Source: Deltaproteobacteria bacterium
GTDB taxonomy: Bacteria; Acidobacteriota; Holophagae; Holophagales; Holophagaceae
Assembly (NCBI GenBank): GCA_020048105.1
Contig: JAIFMW010000102.1
Coordinates: 1 to 34,789 of the forward strand
Reading direction: 5' to 3'
Length of the DNA stretch: 34,789 bases
Shown: positions 27,029 to 34,789 of the stretch, in pieces
Layout of the letters: every line of letters begins with the position of its first letter
How positions within the stretch are numbered: position 1 is the first letter of the stretch
Translations under genes and position numbers: made by a program
The notes under the pieces: generated by a model
What the model saw: the letters and a program-made list of their open reading frames with translations, nothing else
Told to the model about the DNA's origin: nothing
Databases searched by the model: none

Positions 27029-27925
27029 ATGAGCACCCCAAAACCCCGTGTTCTGATAATTGACGAACCTTCGGTTGGGCTGACCGAACTTTGCCAGTTG
27101 CTCGAAGTCGACTATCAGGTAGCCACGGCGACTGTTGCAGAGGCACAGGGTGTGGCCGAAGCCGAGGATAGCGAATTGATCCTCCTCGGCTTTGCAGCCA
27201 GCGGGGATGCTCTGGCCGTCTGCACCGCCCTGAAGTCCGAGCCGACCACAGCAGAACTGCCCGTAATCCTGATGGGTGTTCCCGGAGATGAGGCTACCGA
27301 AGCCAAGGCAATGAAAGCTGGCGCGGCAGACTGCCTTCCCCATCCCCTGCGCGCCGCCACCACTCTGGCTCGCATCAAGGTGCACATCGAGAATCGTCGT
27401 TTCCGGGGCATTCTGCGAAATCTTTCCTGGCTGGACGCAGTAACAGGCATCCCCAACCGTGAAAAATTTGATGAGGCACTGGATTCAGAATGGCGTCGCA
27501 ACGCCCGAAACCGCACCCCCATCTCCCTGGTTCTGATGGAAATTGACCATTATCAGGAATTTTGCGGACAGCACGGAATCCAGGCTGGAAACGAAGCGCT
27601 GCGACGCATGATCGGAGCCTTAACCGGTGGAATTCAACGGGCCGGTGATGTGGTGGGGCGCTTTAGTGATGGGGTCTTTGCCTGTGCCCTCCCCGAAACC
27701 GACACGCTGGGTGCAGTTTCGGTAGGGGAAAGAATCCGGGCTGAAGTCAACTCCATGGCCATCCCCCACGGAAGTTCCAGTGCCGCACCCTATGTCACCC
27801 TCAGTCTGGGTGTCGCCAGCCTGGTGCCTGGCCGTAGCGATCTTCTGGAAGACCTCAAGGTTTCAGGGGAACAAGCCCTGGATAGCGCCCGCAAGCGGGG
27901 TGGCAACCAAGTCGTTTTCGGATAA
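27029..27925 (+). CDS. degenerate REC + degenerate GGDEF domain protein
   Basis: GGDEF-type fold signature (LDAVTGIPNREKFDEAL ... LVLMEIDHYQEF), but the GGDEF loop reads SDGVF. The N-terminal REC lacks the phospho-Asp. AAGGAGG RBS before the ATG. Confidence 0.88.
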   Translation: MSTPKPRVLIIDEPSVGLTELCQLLEVDYQVATATVAEAQGVAEAEDSELILLGFAASGDALAVCTALKSEPTTAELPVILMGVPGDEATEAKAMKAGAADCLPHPLRAATTLARIKVHIENRRFRGILRNLSWLDAVTGIPNREKFDEALDSEWRRNARNRTPISLVLMEIDHYQEFCGQHGIQAGNEALRRMIGALTGGIQRAGDVVGRFSDGVFACALPETDTLGAVSVGERIRAEVNSMAIPHGSSSAAPYVTLSLGVASLVPGRSDLLEDLKVSGEQALDSARKRGGNQVVFG

Positions 27926-27928
27926 AAG

Positions 27929-28525
27929 TCACAGGGGCCGCCGCCCCTCCAGCGCCCGATCCAGAGTTAGGTCATCGGCGTATTCCAAGTCTGAGCCAAT
28001 GGGCAGGCCTAGGCCGATTCGGGTTATTTTTAGCCCAAGGGGCTCCAGAATTCTCGCCAGCCAACTGGCCGTGGCTTCGCCGTCCAAGGTCGGGTTAGTG
28101 GCTAGGACGATTTCGCGGATGTTGCCATCTTCCAGCCGCTTGAGCAATTCTCGGATTTTGAGCTGGTCTGGCCCAACGCCTCGCAAAGGCGCAATCAGCC
28201 CCCCCAGCACGTGGTAGCGCCCCCGGAAATGCCCACTGCGTTCGAAGGTCAACACATTGCTGGCCTCAGCCACTACGACCAGAACGCCAGTCTCTCGCTG
28301 GGGGTCCAAACATACCGGACACACCGGGCGGTCAGTAAATGAACCGCAGGTCTGACAGAAACCAACTTTATGAGCAGCCTGGTTCAACAATTCCCCCAGA
28401 TGTTCCATGGCCTGGGGGCCTTCCTTTAACAAATGCAGAGCCATGCGCTGCGCAGATTTAGAGCCCACCCCTGGCAGTTTTTGAAGGGCATCGACCACAG
28501 CTTCCAGAGGGGCGGGAAGTTTCAC
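27929..28525 (-). CDS. recR: recombination protein RecR
   Basis: LQKLPGVGSKSAQRMALHLL, zinc finger CQTCGSFTDRPVCPVC, Toprim-like YHVLGGLIAPLRGVGPDQL. Confidence 0.95.
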   Translation of the reverse strand: MKLPAPLEAVVDALQKLPGVGSKSAQRMALHLLKEGPQAMEHLGELLNQAAHKVGFCQTCGSFTDRPVCPVCLDPQRETGVLVVVAEASNVLTFERSGHFRGRYHVLGGLIAPLRGVGPDQLKIRELLKRLEDGNIREIVLATNPTLDGEATASWLARILEPLGLKITRIGLGLPIGSDLEYADDLTLDRALEGRRPL

Positions 28526-28824
28526 AGTTTCAAGCCTGGGATGTTCAAGCCACCCGTCATGCCGCCCGTAATCTGAGCCATGGCGTCTTCAGCCTTCTTT
28601 TGGGCGTCCTTGAAGGCAGCCATGATCAGGTCTTCCAACATGCTGGGATCCTCCGGATCCATGGCCTCCTTGGCGATGGAAATGGAAACCAGTTCCTTGG
28701 CACCGTTGACCGTTACGGTCACCATTGCACCACCTGCAGTACCTTCGGCGCGCAGATGCTGCTGCGCATCCGTCATTTTCTGCTGCATCGCCTGGGCCTG
28801 TTTCATCAGAAACCGCATGTCCAT
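28522..28824 (-). CDS. ybaB: YbaB/EbfC family nucleoid-associated protein
   Basis: 100 aa, MRFLMKQAQAMQQKMTDAQ... VTVTVNGAKELVSISI...; overlaps the recR start (ATGA). Confidence 0.92.
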   Translation of the reverse strand: MDMRFLMKQAQAMQQKMTDAQQHLRAEGTAGGAMVTVTVNGAKELVSISIAKEAMDPEDPSMLEDLIMAAFKDAQKKAEDAMAQITGGMTGGLNIPGLKL

Positions 28825-28839
28825 AAGAATCTCCTAAGG

Positions 28840-29391
28840 TTAAGAACGGGGATCAAGAAGGGGCAAGTGAAGGCGCCGAAGGCGCTTTGAAATGACCAGT
28901 AATAAGAAATACCCAACGGGCAAAGCCAGCAGAGAAAGCACGCTACCACCCACCAAGTAGGGCGCCAAAATGGGCTTCATCATCCGATACATCGCTTCAA
29001 AGCCACCTCGGGTCGCAAAACTCTGCCAACCGATCTCCCGCCAATGAATGCTCGAAAGATCCAGCGTTAGACCACGCCCCAAGAGCAGATTGCCCACATA
29101 GGCACTCGCGGTGGCAATTGGCACCATGGTCCAAGGATTGTTCAAGAAAGCGGCGATAAGCATTAAGGGACGGTGCAGCCTTCGAAAGACCAGGCAAAAC
29201 AGCAAAACCAGGGCGGTATGGAGACCCAGAAAGGGATTCCAGCAGATGGCAAAACCTAGCCCAAAACTAAGGGCAACTTGATGCGGGGTAAGTTCTGGAT
29301 GAAGGATATGCAGCTTAAGTCCAGCCCAAAAGCCGGGCTTCACGACGGTGGCAGAGGGTGTCGTCTGGGGTGTTTCAGGCGTTGCTGTCAT
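28840..29391 (-). CDS. DUF2062 domain-containing membrane protein
   Basis: LTPHQVALSFGLGFAICWNPFLGLHTALVLLFCLVFRLHRPLMLIAAFLNNPWT-like pattern typical of DUF2062. Confidence 0.85.
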   Translation of the reverse strand: MTATPETPQTTPSATVVKPGFWAGLKLHILHPELTPHQVALSFGLGFAICWNPFLGLHTALVLLFCLVFRRLHRPLMLIAAFLNNPWTMVPIATASAYVGNLLLGRGLTLDLSSIHWREIGWQSFATRGGFEAMYRMMKPILAPYLVGGSVLSLLALPVGYFLLLVISKRLRRLHLPLLDPRS

Positions 29392-30311
29392 TCGGTCCGT
29401 CGTGCGAAGTGGTCAAAACTCTGGTCTGGGTGAGGACTAAGTGCTTCCCCATCATAGATGAGGACCGGCCATTCCCGCCGACTGACCGCTTCCCCAACCT
29501 CCAACAGCGGTAAGCCCAGCCGCAATTCCAATACCTCGCGGGAAAGGCAGGAGGCAAAACACCGGGCAAAATCTTCGCCGCCCGAAATCTGATCACGATC
29601 CAATCCCTTTGATAGAACCACGCTGCAACCAGAGGCCTCGGCCAATACCCGCAGATCCTTGCTCAGGCCGTCGGAGAGATCCATGCAGGCATGCACCTCG
29701 GCGATTTCCGCCAACCGTGGCCCCAGGCCCAGGTTCGGCCGCGGGTCGAGATGGGCCGCCAGATCTTCGTCCGGATTCAAGGCATCCCACCGCTGTCCGG
29801 CCTGAAGTTTGCGCAGCCCGCGCAGGCTTCGCCCCAGCGGCTGATCCACGAAGACCCGGTCTCCGGGTCGCATTTCCGAACGGCTCAGCCAACGCTTGGC
29901 CGCCCCAAAGGCCGTGATACCCAACCCAAGCCCGGAAGGTCGGCCGACCGTATCGCCACCGATCACAGGCACCTGGCAAGCCATCGACGCCTGCGCGAGC
30001 CCGTCCAGGAAGGCCACCAGCCAATCCGCCTCCAATTCTGGACCCAAGGCTAACGTCAAGGTGAACCCCAGAGGCAAGGCACCGCTGGCATCCAGGTCTG
30101 AAAGGTTGGCCATCAAAAGTTTGCGGCCCAGCATTTCGGGCGGATGCCAATCCAGGCGAAAATGCTGCTCCGATTCCATTAGATCCGTGGTCACGAGCAG
30201 TTGACACCCCGGCGGCACCTGGGGCACGGCGCCGCAATCATCGGTCAGGGCTTCTCCGCCCGGGAACGTTTCCCGAATGTGGCGGATGATTTCGGATTCG
30301 GAGATTCTCAC
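29388..30311 (-). CDS. thiL: thiamine-monophosphate kinase
   Basis: DDCGAVPQVPPGCQLLVTTDLMESEQHFRLDWHPPEMLGRKLLMANLSDLDASGALPLGFTLTLALG; later DLSDGLSKDLRVLA and SGGEDF. Confidence 0.92.
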   Translation of the reverse strand: MRISESEIIRHIRETFPGGEALTDDCGAVPQVPPGCQLLVTTDLMESEQHFRLDWHPPEMLGRKLLMANLSDLDASGALPLGFTLTLALGPELEADWLVAFLDGLAQASMACQVPVIGGDTVGRPSGLGLGITAFGAAKRWLSRSEMRPGDRVFVDQPLGRSLRGLRKLQAGQRWDALNPDEDLAAHLDPRPNLGLGPRLAEIAEVHACMDLSDGLSKDLRVLAEASGCSVVLSKGLDRDQISGGEDFARCFASCLSREVLELRLGLPLLEVGEAVSRREWPVLIYDGEALSPHPDQSFDHFARRTE

Positions 30312-30434
30312 CAGCCTAGTTTCCCATAACTTTACGCATGTCCGGATTCCCCTGACACACCCGGGGATTGGACCCAGATCTCACCTCCTCTCGCTTGGCG
30401 ACCGATGGGATATCCAGGAATGTAAGGGAATAAG

Positions 30435-31229
30435 ATGGCCCGAATCGTAGTTGTGGACGACAACCCCAGCTCAAGGCTGTTCTCCTTGGCCTGTCTAAAA
30501 CAGAGCGGGCATGATGTCCAAGAGCTCGACCCGACCTGTTTGTTGGCGGTGTTGGGTGTATTGCACGATAATCCGCCCGATCTGCTGGTGACAGATTTGG
30601 TAATGCCGGGCTGCCCCGGAATGACCCTAATTCGAGCCTGCCGCGAAGATACCCATCTAAAGGATCTCAAGATCCTCCTCCTCACCGCCCATGGAGATCG
30701 AAAGCTTGCCCGCTTTCTCCAATTCATGGGAAATATCCATTACCTCAGTAAGCCCGTGGCTCCCCAGCAATTTGCAGAGTGCGTCGAATGCTTTCTGCAG
30801 GGAAACCTTGAGGTGGATCTCGGCTGGTCTCTCGATTGCCAAGGCGTAGTCGCGGTACTGGACGACAGCCACCTCAGCCGACTCTTCCATATGAAATGCC
30901 TGCAGCGAAACGGTTTCAAGCCCCTGGAGATCCTTCCGGACAACTTGACCAACGTAGTGAAAATTCTGGAACAGGCCAATCCCGATGCCTTGCTTCTGGA
31001 TTTGTTGATGCCCAATTTTCGGGGCGATGCCCTCCTGCGAACCCTGCGAGGTTCCGGTTCAGCGGCCCTGAGGGAACTCCCGATTTTGCTAGTGACAGCT
31101 CATCGGGCCAGTGATGTCGAGAACCTGCGCTCCCAGGAAGAGAATGTAAACGTCCTGTTTAAACCAGTCACTCCGCAGGATCTCGTAGCCAAGGTGCAAG
31201 AGTTGCTTCAATCCCACGGCAGTTCCTGA
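30435..31229 (+). CDS. tandem receiver-domain (REC-REC) response regulator
   Basis: Two intact REC domains: VVVDDN...LLVTDLVMPG...LLTAHG...LSKPV and AVLDDSH...LLLDLLMPN...LVTAHR...LFKPV. No output domain. Confidence 0.9.
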   Translation: MARIVVVDDNPSSRLFSLACLKQSGHDVQELDPTCLLAVLGVLHDNPPDLLVTDLVMPGCPGMTLIRACREDTHLKDLKILLLTAHGDRKLARFLQFMGNIHYLSKPVAPQQFAECVECFLQGNLEVDLGWSLDCQGVVAVLDDSHLSRLFHMKCLQRNGFKPLEILPDNLTNVVKILEQANPDALLLDLLMPNFRGDALLRTLRGSGSAALRELPILLVTAHRASDVENLRSQEENVNVLFKPVTPQDLVAKVQELLQSHGSS

Positions 31230-31321
31230 TGCTAAGCCAGAATCCGAACTTGGAGTCAGCGAGGTCGGGTGATAGCCTTGGCAATTCGCCCCGCCTGGGT
31301 CGCGATTTCAAAGGAGACTCA

Positions 31322-31576
31322 ATGGCCATTAAGAGTGTTTGGATCGAAGAAGGCTGCATCATGTGCAACGCCTGCGACGCCGAGTGCCCCGACGTTTTTT
31401 TGGTGACCGACAATACCTGCATGATCAAGGCCGATGTGCGGGAGGACGGCATTGAGTCCGAGAACCGTGACGAGAAGTCACCCCTGAAGGGAGAGTTTCA
31501 AACGTCCTTGGCCGACGCCGTCAAGGCCGCCGCCTCCGGCTGTCCCGTGGAAGTCATTCAGTTCGAAGAAGCCTAG
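31322..31576 (+). CDS. 4Fe-4S ferredoxin
   Basis: CIMCNACDAECPDVF plus a distal SGCPVEVI; AAGGAG RBS before the ATG at 31322. Confidence 0.88.
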   Translation: MAIKSVWIEEGCIMCNACDAECPDVFLVTDNTCMIKADVREDGIESENRDEKSPLKGEFQTSLADAVKAAASGCPVEVIQFEEA

Positions 31577-31595
31577 TTTACCGTTCAGGAAAGCT

Positions 31596-31623
31596 AAAGA
31601 GGCGCCCGGATGGGCGCCTCTTT
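31596..31623 (+). terminator. intrinsic terminator downstream of ferredoxin (also faces cheX)
   Basis: aaagaggcgccc ggat gggcgcctcttt: 12 bp stem with 4 nt loop, followed by ctttctt. Confidence 0.85.
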
Positions 31624-31650
31624 CTTTCTTGATGGCAACCAAAGGAAGCC

Positions 31651-32115
31651 TTAGCCCTCCTGCAACCCAACGTTCACTTCGAAATCACCGAAGGGAGTGT
31701 GGAAGGGAATACCGATGCAAGGCACGGAAGAGGACCGGCTGATCTTGTGGCCCGAGCCCACCACCACCGTTGGGACCGAGATGCTTAGGGAATAGCCATC
31801 CTGGATGAGGGAGCGCCGTGCATCACCCACCACGATATTGCCAATCTCGCCGATGGCATCTTCCACCGACTTGTTCATGCTGGTGATCTCTTCCATCAGC
31901 ATGTTTGATGCGATCTTGCAGGCTAGGCCTTCAGGAACGGAAATGATGATGGAGCCCGAGGTCTCGCCAGTAATGCCAATAATCGAGGAGATGTCGTAGG
32001 TGGTGATCAAGTCTTCCTTGGCTTCCAGCCCAATTTTTTCCGCCTGAATGCCCGCCATCATGTCCAGGCTTCGCAGGGTGGATTCAATAAAGGGATTGAT
32101 GAAGGCTACGTTCAT
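31651..32115 (-). CDS. cheX: chemotaxis phosphatase CheX family protein
   Basis: MNVAFINPFIESTLRSLDMMAG... ITGETSGSIIISVPEGLACKIASNM... EDAIGEIGNIVVGDARRSL. Confidence 0.88.
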   Translation of the reverse strand: MNVAFINPFIESTLRSLDMMAGIQAEKIGLEAKEDLITTYDISSIIGITGETSGSIIISVPEGLACKIASNMLMEEITSMNKSVEDAIGEIGNIVVGDARRSLIQDGYSLSISVPTVVVGSGHKISRSSSVPCIGIPFHTPFGDFEVNVGLQEG

Positions 32116-32241
32116 GGGGGCCTCGGAATGACAATCTTCTATGGTATCGGGCCATTTCAAAGGTTGATTAGTTTTCGCAAAGATTGAAGGCTGAGGGAAT
32201 CAGCGTCAGGATAAAGGTTTGCATCGAAAGGAAGGTGAACC

Positions 32242-32691
32242 ATGCTCGAACGCCTGCAAGCCGACCTAAAAGCCGCCATGCTCGCCAAGAACGGAGCCCT
32301 GACCAACGTCCTCCGCTCGGCCCTCAGTGCCTACCGGAATGAAGCCGTGGCCAAGGGACTAAGCCCCCAGGGCGTCCTGAGCGATACAGAAGCCGTTGCC
32401 GTCTTCAAACGACTAGTAAAATCCAGGGAAGATAGCGTGGAGCAGTTCACGAAGGTCGGACAAACCGAACGAGCCGCCACTGAACAAACGGAAATCGAAA
32501 TTCTAAAAGCGTACCTTCCCGCCATGCTGGAGGGAGTCCAGCTCGAAGCCGCAATCAAGGCCGTCATCGCCGAAACCGGTGCCCAATCCAAGAAAGATAT
32601 GGGCATGGTCATGAAGGGCCTCCAAGCCGCCCATGGCACTTCCTACGATGGCAAGGCCGCCAGTCAGATCGTCCAAGCCTTGTTGAACTAA
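32242..32691 (+). CDS. GatB/YqeY domain-containing protein
   Basis: 149 aa, NVLRSALSAYRNEAVAKG... FKRLVKSREDSVEQFTKVGQTERAATEQTEIEILKAYLPAML... DMGMVMKGL. Confidence 0.92.
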   Translation: MLERLQADLKAAMLAKNGALTNVLRSALSAYRNEAVAKGLSPQGVLSDTEAVAVFKRLVKSREDSVEQFTKVGQTERAATEQTEIEILKAYLPAMLEGVQLEAAIKAVIAETGAQSKKDMGMVMKGLQAAHGTSYDGKAASQIVQALLN

Positions 32692-32697
32692 AAAATA

Positions 32698-32779
32698 ACC
32701 ACGGAGCCACGGAGAGCACAGAGAAAGAAAACACCTGTAATATCCGCGTTTTTCTCCGTGTCCTCCGTGCCTCCGTGGT
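32698..32779. repeat. CTCCGTG-type intergenic inverted repeat
   Basis: Left arm accacggagccacggagagcacagag (32698-32723) pairs with right arm ctccgtgtcctccgtgcctccgtggt (32754-32779) at 22/26. The right arm has three CTCCGTG units. Confidence 0.85.
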
Positions 32780-32803
32780 GCACCCTCCGAAAGAGAATCC
32801 CAA

Positions 32804-34585
32804 ATGAAGCAATCCAAGTTATTGATCCAAACTCTACGCGAAACACCCAAGGACGCCGATGTTGTGAGCCAGCAGCTCATGATGCGGGCGGGCATGATCA
32901 TGAAGTTGGCCGCCGGTATCTACGATTACCTGCCCTTGGCCTTCCGAAGCATCAAGAAATTCGAACAGATCGTTCGCGAAGAACTGGAGAAGGACGGCTG
33001 TCAGGAACTCTTGATGCCCACCGTCCAGCCCGCCGAGCTCTGGCAGGAAAGCGGCCGCTGGTCCTTCTATGGCAAGGAACTGCTCCGATTCAAAGATCGC
33101 AAGGGCGGGGATTTCTGCCTTGGCCCCACGCACGAAGAAGTCATCACCGACATCGTGCGACGCAATGTGCGCAGCTACAAGCAGCTGCCCATGAACCTCT
33201 TCCAGATCCAGGGCAAGTTCCGCGACGAGATTCGCCCCCGCTTCGGCCTCATGCGCGGCCGCGAGTTCACCATGAAGGATGGCTACTCCTTTCACGTAGA
33301 TGACGCCGATGCCGACCGCGAGTACTGGGTGATGTTCAACGCCTACAAGCGCATCTTTGGGCGCCTGGGCGTAAAGTTTCGCCCCGTGGAAGCCGACAGT
33401 GGTGCCATTGGCGGCAGTTTCACCCACGAGTTCCATGTGCTCGCCGGCAGTGGCGAGGACGCCATCCTGAGCTGCGATGCCTGTGAATACACTTCCAACA
33501 TCGAAAAGACCGAAGCACCGCACCTTCCCGCTGGGGATCACGGCGCCGCCTTCGCGCTGAAGCCCGCGCATTTCTGCACGCCGGGCGTCATCGGCCAAGT
33601 GGAGCAGGCCGCTGGGATGAAAGATGCCGAGCACAATGGCATGCCACTCACGCAGACCAGCAAGTTTTTCCTGTACCGCGCAACCTTCGCCGATGAATCC
33701 ACCAAGCTCGTGGGCGCCACCCTGCGAGGCGATCATGAGGTAAATACCGTCAAGGTAAAGAATCATGTGGGCGCCATGGACATGGAGCTCTTGCCCATCG
33801 AAGAAGCCGAAGTGTTAACGGGCGCCAAGTCCGGTTTCATGGGCCCCGTGGGGCTAAAAAATATAGTAATGCTCGTGGATCGCAGCCTCCAAGGTGCGGT
33901 CAACCTCACTTGCGGCGCGAACAAAACGGACTACCACCACTTCGGTCTGGACCCCGCTCGCGACCTGCCAGGCTGCACCTTCGCCGATATTCGTATGGCC
34001 GCCGAAGGCGATTTATGCCCCCGCTGCAACAAGGGCCACTACCAGGCCTTCCGCGGCATCGAAGTTGGTCAGGTCTTCAAGCTGGGCACCAAGTATTCCA
34101 AGTCTATGGGCTGCACTTACCTTGATTCGGAAGGCAAAGAGTCGCCCATGGTCATGGGCTGCTACGGCATTGGCATCACGCGCACCGTGGCCGCCGTCGT
34201 GGAACAGAATTTCGATGCGGACGGCATCATCTGGCCTTGGCCGGTGGCACCGTATCACCTTCACCTGCTCAACCTTGATCCCGCCAATGCCGAGGTGAAC
34301 GAAGTCGCCACCAAACTGGAGAAAGACCTGGAAGCCGCTGGCTTCGAAGTGTTGCACGACGAACGTGAAGGCATGAGCCCCGGCGCCAAATTCAAGGATG
34401 CCGATCTGTTGGGCTTCCCCCTGCGCGCGACCGTGGGCGCCAAGGGTTTGAAAGATGGCATCGTGGAACTCCGTGACCGGCGCACCAAAGAAGTTCGGAA
34501 GTTCAGCCCCGACCAGATGGTGGCTGAAGTTATCGCAGCCCGAGATCGCATGATGCTGGAACTCCAAAAAGCAGGCGGGAGGTAA
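32804..34585 (+). CDS. proS: prolyl-tRNA synthetase (bacterial type with editing insertion)
   Basis: 593 aa, LLMPTVQPAELWQESGRW, CLGPTHEEVITDI, QGKFRDEIRPRFGLMRGREFTMKDGYSFH, then an insertion and the anticodon-binding region. Confidence 0.95.
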   Translation: MKQSKLLIQTLRETPKDADVVSQQLMMRAGMIMKLAAGIYDYLPLAFRSIKKFEQIVREELEKDGCQELLMPTVQPAELWQESGRWSFYGKELLRFKDRKGGDFCLGPTHEEVITDIVRRNVRSYKQLPMNLFQIQGKFRDEIRPRFGLMRGREFTMKDGYSFHVDDADADREYWVMFNAYKRIFGRLGVKFRPVEADSGAIGGSFTHEFHVLAGSGEDAILSCDACEYTSNIEKTEAPHLPAGDHGAAFALKPAHFCTPGVIGQVEQAAGMKDAEHNGMPLTQTSKFFLYRATFADESTKLVGATLRGDHEVNTVKVKNHVGAMDMELLPIEEAEVLTGAKSGFMGPVGLKNIVMLVDRSLQGAVNLTCGANKTDYHHFGLDPARDLPGCTFADIRMAAEGDLCPRCNKGHYQAFRGIEVGQVFKLGTKYSKSMGCTYLDSEGKESPMVMGCYGIGITRTVAAVVEQNFDADGIIWPWPVAPYHLHLLNLDPANAEVNEVATKLEKDLEAAGFEVLHDEREGMSPGAKFKDADLLGFPLRATVGAKGLKDGIVELRDRRTKEVRKFSPDQMVAEVIAARDRMMLELQKAGGR

Positions 34586-34588
34586 ACC

Positions 34589-34789
34589 ATGTCCGAAGGT
34601 CCGGTCTACCTGACCACCTTCATCGAAGGCGTTCTCGTTCACGGGAGCGCTACTCCCTTCGTGCTTCTGGTGCCCTGCCAGCATTCACCCCATCGGGGGT
34701 TGCTCATGCCGCCCCAGTCGCCGTGGTCTCCGGGCTATTTGCCACCGGCCCTGCTCCAAACCCAGATCACCGGCGGCTGGAAGATCCCC
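34589..34789 (+). CDS. hypothetical protein (3' end truncated by the window)
   Basis: ATG at 34589, 3 nt after the proS stop, with an AGGAGG-like sequence (gcgggagg) upstream; open to the window end. Confidence 0.55.
   Translation, partial: MSEGPVYLTTFIEGVLVHGSATPFVLLVPCQHSPHRGLLMPPQSPWSPGYLPPALLQTQITGGWKIP

Noticed and set aside
30340-30434. sigma28 promoter for the tandem REC gene (accgatgg)
   Set aside because: Only 5/8 in the -10 and no TAAA-like -35 at the right spacing.
32834-33766. 310 aa antisense ORF in proS
   Set aside because: Mirror of the conserved ProS coding frame; long antisense ORFs are expected at this GC content.
34013-34684. 223 aa antisense ORF overlapping the proS 3' end
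   Set aside because: Antisense shadow; no independent evidence.
1-34789. CRISPR arrays, tRNA/rRNA genes, transposases, prophage
   Set aside because: No regularly spaced direct repeats, cloverleaf-like sequences or mobile-element proteins were seen on reading; a tRNAscan/Infernal run would be needed to exclude small RNAs.

Overview
This 34.8 kb window is dense bacterial chromosome. The gene content suggests an anaerobic, flagellated Gram-negative bacterium, possibly Acidobacteriota/Holophagae, but that assignment is a guess from gene content only. I see no rRNA, tRNA, CRISPR array, transposase or prophage.

Main blocks, left to right:
- a truncated membrane ORF, and Nramp (mntH) on the minus strand;
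- pepT, an aldehyde:ferredoxin oxidoreductase (AOR) and an M50-like HELAH membrane protein, as an apparent operon;
- a Reg_prop/Y_Y_Y sensor kinase;
- a LipB-Nudix fusion;
- a minus-strand block: dnaG, rpoD, terminator, Ser/Thr kinase, tamB-like, moaD;
- an uncharacterised P-loop protein and an NTF2-like secreted protein;
- a minus-strand block: fliL, fliN, thiD, an unknown protein, an M24 peptidase;
- HU, truA, a REC-GGDEF protein with degenerate catalytic motifs, then recR, ybaB, DUF2062, thiL;
- a tandem REC protein, ferredoxin, cheX, yqeY, proS and a truncated ORF.

Most interesting observations:
- a sigma28-like promoter placed immediately before a fliL-fliN-thiD-unknown-M24 gene run;
- a GGDEF protein that has lost its active-site motif but keeps a perfect I-site (candidate c-di-GMP receptor);
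- a LipB-NudB-like fusion;
- a diverged duplicate of the last 16 rpoD codons, downstream of rpoD and before its terminator;
- an unknown protein ending in a beta-clamp-like QMSLF tail;
- a CTCCGTG-type intergenic inverted repeat.

I did not find a clear, self-contained novel defence or mobile system.
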